DNA from: Undaria pinnatifida
Lineage: Eukaryota; Sar; Phaeophyceae; Laminariales; Alariaceae
Length of the DNA stretch: 64,000 bases
Assembly (NCBI GenBank): GCA_012845835.1
Contig: JABAKD010000018.1
Span: forward strand, 1,992,616-2,056,615
Direction: 5' to 3'
Made by a program: the position numbers and the translations under genes. Under the pieces are notes generated by a model. The model did no database searches and was not told where the DNA came from. It saw only the letters and a list, made by a program, of their open reading frames with translations. This document shows, piece after piece, positions 52,985-64,000 of the stretch. The first letter of the stretch is position 1. Each line of letters opens with the position of its first letter.

Positions 52985-53265
52985 TCGACGCGTGCTACGG
53001 TGGAGGTGCACCACTTTTTTTCTGAGGTTCTCCTCAATTTGGGAGCTTAAGATCTCTCCCAAGAAACTGATTTGGAGAACAATCAAAACTGCTACATACC
53101 GGATGAAAAATACCATGGCTTAGTTTGGTACACAATAAACAACAAGAATCATGCAAAAGAAAAATTTAAATGTCGTATTTGCGAACGATTGTGGGTTAAG
53201 GAGCCCCGTCATTCAGAACCCATTTTCGCCAAAAAAAGGTATACCTCAAATGTAGCACGCGTTAA
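52985..53265 (-). mobile_element. A-family element, reverse orientation, well preserved
   Basis: It starts CGACGCGTGCTACGGTGGAG and ends GTATACCTCAAATGTAGCACG. It has GGGAGCTTAAGATCTCTCCC, TTGTGGGTTAAGGAGCCCCG and CATTCAGAACCCATTTTCGCC. Confidence 0.8.
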
Positions 53266-54879
53266 AATCAGCGAGGTATTTGAAACAAAACAGAATTGTA
53301 ACAAATAGAAAAAGCGCTCTGCCCCTAAGGTACGATGCGCGTCGGACACAAACTCTCTGCCCTCGGGAGGCCGGGCTTCATTGTTTGCACGACGACGTTT
53401 ATCGCCACTTTTTTCGATATTTGTTTTTTTTTTTCTCCCCTTCTGTGGGAAGCTCCAAATGTTTTTGTTACCCACATATATATGCGGAGACGGGGGGGGG
53501 GGGGAAGGGGGGGCACAACAACAACAGGAAAGAGCAAAAGAGTGAAGAAGAGGCAGCATGATAATTGCGCAGAGGATCTTTATCGTTTGATCGTAAAACG
53601 AAACAGAAGCAAACGCCCGGAGATCACAGCAGCTTGAGTTTGCAATCTCATGCAATGCACGATGGAAGAAGGAGCCAATGTTTTGCACGTGTACACGCAC
53701 AAACTCTACATCAACTCTATGATACTACTCGAGAATAACGTACCTGAATCGTCCATCTTACTATAGTCTGCCGTATGTGGCGTGCATTAAAATATGAACA
53801 TGAAAGCATAGTCTACACCACCTTTAAAATAGCGACGGCAGAGAGCGAAAGATAACATTGCGACCTCGAGATCCCTTTAGTGCGACCTGGGAACGACGGG
53901 ATGTGCAACAACTCTCTTTAACATAGTATGACGGAGAGGTTGGAGGCCCACGAAACAGACAGGCCGACCTCTTCATCTGTAAAATAATAGAACATGCTGC
54001 TCGTGCGCCTGCTCGAGCCTATCTCTCGATGCAGCCTAAACATTGCCGGCATGCTGGATTGAAATCCCCTCTGCTGCGACACATAATGCATTGCTGGGTG
54101 GAAAGCAAAAGGCTTACCCCTTAACTGTACCAATACTACTGTGTAATGCGGACGACTGGACGTTCGACGAATGCGTCGAACAGCAGTAGCGAAGAAAGAA
54201 ACTCGATGTGAGTTGCAAGTTGCAGGTGACAGAGAGCAAAGAGGAGCAGGGGTTTTGGATCGGAGCGTGCAGCAGGGAGCACGGTAAATAGGAGATGTAC
54301 ATCTCATCAAGCAACAGCAGCAGCAGTGATATAGGTTCCACCCGACGTCAACTGTTGTACCACTCATTGCTTGTTTCCGCGTACAAGGGAGCGGACATGT
54401 TCAAGGAAGGCGATCGATCCATGACGAAGGCTGGTAATAGGACTTGTTGCTTGAGAAAAAGGGAGCGTTGTCGTGTGGGCACCATGCATTTTATCTACTT
54501 CGCCAAGCCAAATACGCGCTACAATGCAGGCCTTCACGGGAGTTCAGGGCGTCTACCCTATACCAGGTACATATTATAGTCTGAATTAGACTTTTGGTAG
54601 CAAAGTTCAATTCCTGACTTCAACCAAGCCGGATGCTGACATCAGTAGGAAATACGAAACCCGGACTACCAGCAGGCCGTATTGCATTTCGTGTAAACCA
54701 CGCCTCGAGTTGCTTTCGCAAGAAGAAATCCGCATGAAGAGACAGCATCGCAATTTATTAGGTGCATGTAACAGTTAGATTTCTTGACCTATACTCTTGT
54801 GCGCAAAATCATACCGCCGGCAGTACTCACAGCCGGCACTAGAGAGGGAGGACCACTACCACACTGTACATAACGTATA
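53266..54879. other. No gene recognised
   Basis: A G-run lies at 53492-53503. A minus-strand 149-codon frame at 53918-54367 is Cys/Ser-rich with no motif. No splice-consistent model was found. Confidence 0.35.
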
Positions 54880-55540
54880 GATACATGGCGATGCCGGCAT
54901 GGCGCATGGTACTGGCTGGCAGTAATGTTCTTGTTCCGGGGATGGCGAGTTGCATTCATCTCGTCATGGCTGTCTCCTTTCCTCGGATTGAGTTAGACTC
55001 CTTGTGGCTCTCGTCGTCTTCCGCTGCATCATTCGGGGAGTACAATATTGAATGGTTTTTACATGCCTCAACCGGCTCTGACGTTGTGCGCATACAATAC
55101 CTAAAATTATGCTCTATTCACGCTGGTTTGCGGCGCATTGTCCGTACGCTTCGTTTGCAGGCGGCAAAACGCACTCACTTCGTCGCTTCCTTCTCTCCTT
55201 AGCAACGTGGGTTGTTTTTTCCTTGCGCTCTTGTTCAATACATTGTATCACCCAGGGAGTTCAGCCATAGCGGCGTCTACAGTGTGCCTGACTGCCTCAG
55301 CTGGCTCCGACGCACATATAAACACATAGCTGCAGAGTTTATTTGCTGGCGTACCGGTGCTGGTTATTACACGTCTTTGTTGCGTGGGCGGCGACATGCA
55401 TCCACTTCGTGGTTGCCTTCTTTTCCCAGGGTAGGTTTCGTTTTTTTTTCCTTGCGCGCTCGTTGTGTGTCGTGTCATCTAGGAAAAACAGCCGACCTAT
55501 CAACAACTGTGGCTCATCCCCGCACGGTAAGGGGCTGTAG
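54880..55540. repeat. Diverged G-family unit
   Basis: ATGGCGCATGGTACTGGCTGGC, then GGGGATGGCGAGTTGC, and repeated TTTCCTTGCGCTC blocks resemble the G units at 56.9-59.3 kb in order but at low identity. Confidence 0.4.
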
Positions 55541-55802
55541 TTGTTGGACCAACTAGTAATGTACACCTGTCCGATTGAGCACCCTCAACTGAGGAACTAC
55601 CGGTTGTATACCGTAGTCAAGTCATTTCACGAGTACATATATATTATAGGACTAAGGCATATGGAAGCAAGTGGTGGGGTTGTGCGAGCGAATGAATGCC
55701 TTCGAGTTCATTCTTCGGGTGAGATGTTGGGCTACCTCCTCATTCGTGCTAGGAGTTCAGGGTGAACTGATGCTGCATGCACCCCTACCCCTACCGTGTG
55801 AA

Positions 55803-56072
55803 TTGATTCTACGATAGCCCCCACACACAGACATACACCAAGCGATTTTCTTTAGCAAAGCGTTTCCTGCCTGCTCGATACATCAAAAAGGATGCTAATA
55901 TTATAGATGAAAAAAACATGTTCTTCACGCATTTTCTTGCTTGCACGCGAGACTACCGAACAACCACGTCGGTGTGGCAAAGGGCAGACCGAATCTCACG
56001 AGATTCGGCCAGAGAAGCTAGTTTGAACACCGGCGATTTCGTTACACAAAGGTTGGGGAGGGCTACCATAAG
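55803..56072 (+). mobile_element. B-family element
   Basis: It starts TTGATTCTACGATAGCCCCC and ends GGGGAGGGCTACCATAAGAA. It has CCTGCTCGATACATC and CACGAGATTCGGCC. Confidence 0.7.
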
Positions 56073-56139
56073 AACGACTCCGTGTTGGATGGCTCTAGAA
56101 GTTTTTACAGTGCTGTGCACATCGTCTGAAGGGGTTGTG

Positions 56140-56470
56140 AAGATAGGACCCAGGCTAGTGTTGGGGGGGGTCACTTTTGGGGGCTTCTTTTGCAGTGACT
56201 CGCGCATGGGATCACTCGCGCGAGTCCTCCCCCCCCCCCCGGTTCCTATGTGCGGTCTTATGCGTTCATGACTGCTTTGGGTTTGCGACATGAATCCGCG
56301 CAATGAAATTATAAGCCACGACATGAATCTACGCATTGGAAAAATAAGCCACGAACGCGCCAAACAAACCTCCTGAATAATTTCTATCCGTGACGTACAG
56401 AGTCGCTCCTGCAAGTGATGAAAACCCGGAAGTGCAAAAGGGTGTACCCCACCCTACCGTAGACATTTTT
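56140..56470. mobile_element. E-family element without array expansion
   Basis: Order: TTGGGGGGGGTCAC, CTTCTTTTGCAGTGACTCGCG, ATCACTCGCGCGAGTCC, GACATGAATCCGCGCAATG, ACAGAGTCGCTCCTGCAAGTG, ATGAAAACCCGGAAGTGC, ACCCTACCGTAGAC. It is the reference for the unexpanded structure. Confidence 0.7.
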
Positions 56471-56689
56471 GCATGCTCACACAGAAACACATACTTCTAT
56501 AGAGCCAGCACAACAAGCTTCGCCTTCGGGATTTGGTAGGGTTGAAATCGCCGGGATCTCGCGAGTTGAAGGGGGGGGGGGGGCTCTTGAAAAAACTGCG
56601 TTAAGAAAAAAAAATTCTCAAGTAACCCAGACCAACCCAAACTGCCACTCACTACCCGTCCTAAAAAGTAGAATATGCCTTTAAACAAC

Positions 56690-59324
<2,635 letters not shown>

Positions 59325-59910
59325 GCGACGCACGCTACGTACGGTAGACGTGGACTACCTTTTTTCTGAGGTGCCTCAATTGAGGACCTCCGCTGTTACG
59401 ACGCGTGCTGACGAAGAGGTACAGTACCTCCTGTTGGCCCGAACTATTTTCTGGTCGGCGTGGGGCTCCTTATCCCAAACCTGTCCGAATGAATGTTCAT
59501 GTGTTTTGCAGCATATCATTTTTTCATACCTCGGCCAACGAGTCTGTTCATCATCATCATCGAGTTTCCGCTCTTACTTCACTCAAAGGTCAGTTCTTGG
59601 GTGACTTATTATAGAGCTCTCCGGGAGAGGAGCATCGGGAAGACACAATGAATGGTGCGTGCACACCTCTACCCGCCGTGTGGCGCGGTTCTTACCTCTC
59701 CCAAGAACAACTCATCTGGGGGAAAACAAAAGTATAGTGCTATATATACTACAACCCGATGAACAACCCCATGGCACAACGAAGATTGTGTCTTGAAATA
59801 GTGAAAATTCCGACGATTTTGGGTTAAGAAACACCCCGTCATTCAGAAAGCGTTTTCGCCAAAAAAACGGTATAGCTGAATACATTTATCGTTGCATGTG
59901 TCTACAGTGT
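59325..59910 (-). mobile_element. Reverse A element split by a forward A element
   Basis: The reverse copy's left part is at 59325-59398 (GACGCACGCTACGTACGGTAG; CTGAGGTGCCTCAATTGAG). Its right part is 59692-59910 (CCTCTCCCAAGAACAACTCATC; TTTTGGGTTAAGAAACACCC). The forward copy is at 59399-59691 (ACGACGCGTGCTGACGAAGAGG to ACACCTCTACCCGCCGTGTGGCGC). Confidence 0.65.
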
Positions 59911-60029
59911 TACTGGCATACTGTACTGACCATGGGATACGAAGGTTTACGTACGCTTAACGCTTTACAACAAGTAGTATACAGAATATATCTATCAATG
60001 TACACATATTATATAAATAAATAAAAAAT

Positions 60030-60940
60030 CGAAGTCTGCCAAATTCAAAGTAATAAGCACCTCCACGCACTTGGTTCCAAGGAGAGTCATCCATGCCGCT
60101 GCTTCAATTCACCACCCCCCCCCCCCCTCAACGCCCCCTTCTTCCCTACCACCCGCAAAATCGCCTAGGCTTAGCACCACGCGTGTAGCAAACCCCTGCA
60201 TCTATGCGACCTAAAGCTGTTTCAAAAACCCCTTTCGCCCCCCTCCACCCCCCCCTCCCGACCCCACCCTCTCGAACACTCCGCCCTCTCCTCACTGGTT
60301 GTGCGACCTACAGCATATACATGATAAACTGATGCATTATTTCCACAACCGTCAGATATATCTTCTTGAATGATTTGTAGTTTCCACGCACAGATTGAGC
60401 TGCCCCGCGCCCGTCCCGCCCTCACCCCCCCCCCCCCGCTCCCTCTTGATCAAACCCAGGCCCCCACGTTCTTAAGAACTCCGCCCTTCCCTCACCGTTT
60501 ATTCCACTGTTTACAGATTCACTTGATAAACTGATGCATTTCCTTTCACGGAGATCTGTCAAATTTTGTCCCCCTCAGAAACGGGTCCTACATTTTTTTT
60601 TTTTAATCTTTCGGCGGATGGGGAAAAATAAAGCTTTACGTAGCTCACCACACTTCCACGTATTTTCATACGCGTCGTGTGTCGATTTAACTCAGTTGAG
60701 CTTTTTTTGCAGCCCAACGCCAGCTGGCGCACCCTTCGGGTCCCATTGTAGGACAGTTTCCGCGCACAGACTGACTAACACCACCCTGTTGACCCTGATA
60801 GCTACACTGTGGTTGCAAGGGGAGTCGCCGACCTATATCCCTAATGAGGACACACAACCCGCAACACGCGCGATCGGAGTATCACACACAGTTTACAATG
60901 GCAAATTCGACGAAATCTTCGGTCTCACAGCTGTATTATT
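60030..60940 (-). repeat. Long C-family element
   Basis: Collinear with 34990-35830: CCATGCCGCTGCTTCAATTC, CACCACGCGTGTAGCAAACC, two C-run modules, CACAGACTGACTAACACCAC, GCGCGATCGGAGTATCACAC, TCTTCGGTCTCACAGCTG. Confidence 0.8.
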
Positions 60941-61225
60941 TACAATTTTACAAAATCAACAAACACTACTTTATTTAAGCTGTGAGATCGACGGTGACTT
61001 TTTTTTTGGAAAGACACCTTCGATCTCACAGCTTACTTAGTAAGTGTATTGTTATTCATTACATTATAAACAATAAAATGTATTTTTATTTATTATTAGT
61101 GTATTTTTTATTATTTTTAGTGTATTTTTATTTATTATTAGTGTATTTTTATTTATTAAAGTACAAAAAAAATTGCAGTATATATTAAATCATATTAATA
61201 CTAATAACTAAAAATACACTACAAC
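60941..61225. other. AT-rich spacer between inverted C elements
   Basis: Repeated TTTTTATTTATTATTAGTGTA units lie at 61079-61160. Two extra C tips occur at 60978 and 61016. Confidence 0.7.
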
Positions 61226-61560
61226 GACAGCTGTGAGATCGAAGATTGCGTCGAAACTCATCTTTGCAAGCTGTGTGTGATACTCCGATCGCGCGTATTA
61301 CGGGTTGTGTATAGGTCGGCGACTCCCCTTTGTTAAGTTACGGCCACTAAGCCTTATGACACCTTGCAACTACAGTGTAGATTGTATCAGGGTCGACAGG
61401 GTGATGTTAATCAACCAGTGCGCGGAAGATAAAAAATCCGTTTTTGGAGGGACAAAATATGACAGCTGTGGCAGGAAATGCATCAGTTTATCAAGTATAT
61501 CCTTTAGGTCGTATAACCGGTGAGCGGGGAGGGCGGAGTTAAAAAACAAAAACAAAAACC
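61226..61560 (+). repeat. C-family element, inverted partner
   Basis: CAGCTGTGAGATCGAAGATT, ATCTTTGCAAGCTGTGTGTG, ATACTCCGATCGCGCGTATT, CAGGGTGATGTTAATCAACC and GGGAGGGCGGAG are in forward order. Confidence 0.8.
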
Positions 61561-61569
61561 GGGGGTCGG

Positions 61570-63250
61570 GGGCGAAAAAGACGGGGGTGTGATACCGGTA
61601 CAGCCTATAGTACTTGTTGGTGATACATTGTTATTGCAGGCAGGGGGCTTGTGTGCACTTCGTTCGCTTGGTGCCGTTCTTTCTTTGGAACGAAATCTAT
61701 TTCACTTCATTTTATCTACTCGTACATACAGTTACTAGTAGCAGTGTATTTAGTGGGCATACTGTACGATACTGACGTTTCGAGTTGTATGAGGGTATGC
61801 GCTTAGAGCTTTGCACGTGCACAGGAAACAATGCACGAAGCGAACACGCATATCATACTGACTGGTGCAACGTATGATAGAGTACTGGATATGGTGGCGC
61901 AGTTAAGTCGCAGGCAATTTGATATATGTATATATATGTCGTTGCGTGCTGCCTTCTCTCCTTGGCGTGAGCTTTGATCTATGCGCTCTCGTTTTCTCGG
62001 GTGATTTTGGTGGGTCTAGGTACTTACTTGCTCTATGAGCTGCGACGCTGTGCATATAGGGTGTTCCATGTGCGTGCACGACGCCGGCGAAGCGCGTGGT
62101 ACTGGCTGGCGATGCTCATTATTTGAGGCGGGTGGCAAGCTAAATATATTATGCGTGGTTACTTGCTGCCTTAATTCCAGGCAAAGAAGGGGGGGCATCC
62201 ATGAGCTCTCTCGTATTCTCCAGCGGATCAATCGGCACGCTGTACTTGTGTTTCGATACAAAGCAGAGATGATACACATGCATATATGATGGCGGCACGG
62301 CCTATAGTACTAGCTGGTGGCATATTACGTTGCGCGCAACTGGATGTATACATTGTATACATTCGAAGTACACATACACATACATGATGGCGGCACAGCC
62401 TACAGTAGTACTGGCCGGTGGCACATTATGTTGCGCGCAACTGGCTGTATACACTTCGTTTCTTGCTGCCTACTTCCCTTGGGATGAAAATCTTGGGTGC
62501 ACTCTCGTTTTAACGTGAGCACACCGTACTGCCTATACATGTATGTAAGATTGAACGTAGGAAATCTGGGCTTTGTGGAGTGGGAATGAATTTTAAATAT
62601 ATTTGGAAGGCGAGTTTATGCGGGGATATTTCAAAACGAGATATCTAGCGGTGAGCTCGATCATTCAGGAGAGAAGGAAGGTACAGGGAACTGGTGGGTG
62701 TTTGTTCAGCACGTACGGAACCGCTTCTGTTTTGAGGTGGGAGATTGGAGGCGGATGATGCCATGCGCTTAGGGCGTTGCATGCACATGCACAAGATGCC
62801 GTCGAAGCGTACGGCACTGACAGACGGTGCTTTTGTGTTGCGGGCGGCGAACTGCGCACGCTTTTCAGGTTTTGCTGACCGTATCTTCTCTCCTTCTGGA
62901 GAAAGTGCTACTTTCCTTGCGCTCTTGTTTCTTCCAGAAGAGTGTTGTTCGTATCATTTATTTCTGAATCAGTCTGCCAAGGTATGTGCTTCGGAATTTT
63001 CCACGTGAACAATAAGATACGAAGTTGTACGCATAGTCTACACATACATGACACACCGGCACGCAACCTGCAGTACTTGCTGGTGGCTCCCTTCCCTGTT
63101 GTTGCGGGCAATTAGCCGTACACGCTTCGTTGCTTGCTACCGTCTGTCCTTAGAACGAGGTTTTCCCTGCGTTATAGCCAGTGTTTATCGAGGACATACT
63201 GAACTGAGCCGGTTGCCCCGCTGGTCTGCTAGTAGTAGTGGTAAAACTCG
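61570..63250. repeat. Diverged G-family-like DNA, no gene recognised
   Basis: Motifs such as GTACTGGCTGGCGATGC, TTGCGGGCGGCGAAC and CTTCTTTCCTTGCGCTCTTG recur at low identity. A tandem duplication ATGATGGCGGCAC(A/G)GCCTA with TTGCGCGCAACTGG lies at about 62287-62450. Confidence 0.4.
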
Positions 63251-63794
63251 AACACTATCAATACCAAGGCTGGAAGTCGTCACAGGTTCAAATACCGGTA
63301 TTATGGAGATTTTCATTTATTTCCCAGACACACCAACTGCCGAGAGCGCTCTCGTAGCGCACAATTCGACGCGAGTCGTGACAAGGGAATAAAGTGTTGT
63401 TGCTGAATTGCTCTTGTCATGAAAACGAAGGCGCATACCATAGTGGGGCGGGGAGACGACGTCTACGGAAAGAGAGGGACAAAAGAAAAATAATGCGAAT
63501 AAAATAGATGGGATGAGAAAAAATATAATAACTGACTTCTTTGGGGTACGAGAGTATGCGCTTGGAGCTTTACGGAACTGCTTAATAAAAATGTCGATTT
63601 CCTGAACGGCCTCCATTTGTTTTTTGCTTCCCACACTAACTTCACTATAGTCTCCTCTCCGGGCGGCTAAGCGTGGACTCGGATGCCTGAAACAGCGTTT
63701 CTCAGCGCTTTCTCAGATTTTTTCTCTTCATAATTCAACACCACATACTACCCGCACTACTACATGCACCAGGTTAGCCCAGCTATATATATAT
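63251..63794. other. No gene or recognised repeat seen
   Basis: Short ORFs without features; TATATATATATA at 63784. Confidence 0.35.
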
Positions 63795-63922
63795 AGCTCA
63801 GCAACGCAGCGCAGCGCCGCGGGGTGCCATGCGGTGCCGTGTGCTGCCGTGCGGTGCCGTGCGGTGCGGTGCGGTGCCGTGCCGTACCTTGCCCTACGCT
63901 GCGGTGCCGTGTCGTGTTGCGT
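63795..63922. repeat. GC-rich short tandem repeat (GCGGTGCCGT-like)
   Basis: Imperfect 5- and 10-bp units of GTGCCGTGCGGT over about 120 bp. Confidence 0.85.
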
Positions 63923-64000
63923 TGTGATTATTTCCAGCTTTCGGCAGCAGTAGTACCCAGGTGTACGTGTTGTTTATTCATTCGTCGTTTTGCTTTTTGT

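Overview
The window is eukaryotic nuclear DNA with few genes and many repeats. It holds one spliced host gene with GT-AG introns in consistent phases, one intact non-LTR retrotransposon, Helitron and Mutator-like remnants, tRNA-derived SINEs and many short inverted-repeat elements. No marker gene fixes the taxon. Intron-rich genes in a mid-GC, transposon-dense background would fit a brown alga or another stramenopile, but that is a guess. There is a 500-base assembly gap at 25114-25613.

Layout. 1-8.2 kb: a mosaic of two short palindromic families, here called A (ends near ACGCGTGCTACGATAGAGGT, about 250-300 bp) and B (ends near GATTCTACGATAGCCCCC, about 245 bp), with two B copies nested in A. 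8.2-12.7 kb: a LINE with an uninterrupted 1255-codon ORF (endonuclease plus reverse transcriptase). 13-20 kb: more A and B copies, a tRNA-derived SINE, and an 8-bp minisatellite of about 650 bp grown inside a third family, E. 19.5-25 kb: a C-family element with a long G-tract, a 387-bp foldback, a Helitron helicase remnant with a 3' hairpin, and a 1257-bp Mutator-like foldback with a perfect 9-bp target duplication. 25.6-31 kb: GT-rich DNA, a 67-bp tandem array, A copies and largely unique AT-rich DNA.

31.4-45.2 kb (+ strand): a host gene of eight proposed exons whose phases all agree and give 760 codons plus a stop. Exons 3-8 are well supported; exons 1-2 are tentative. Its product has no family I recognise: basic patches near the middle and at the C-terminus, a low-complexity Ser/Pro-rich centre with a 10-residue repeat, and a C-terminal part with a beta-strand-like pattern. 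Its introns hold B, C, D, F and SINE copies.

45.2-64 kb: no confident gene. It carries more A, B and E copies, a tandem array of a larger unit (G) in which an AGT triplet tract has grown to about 560 bp, a head-to-head pair of C elements, and a short GC-rich tandem repeat.

The main theme is that several simple-sequence arrays (8-bp, 67-bp, 3-bp and G-tract) sit inside recognisable dispersed elements, with unexpanded sister copies in the same window. Families A, B and E also share the core CTACGRTAG near their ends.
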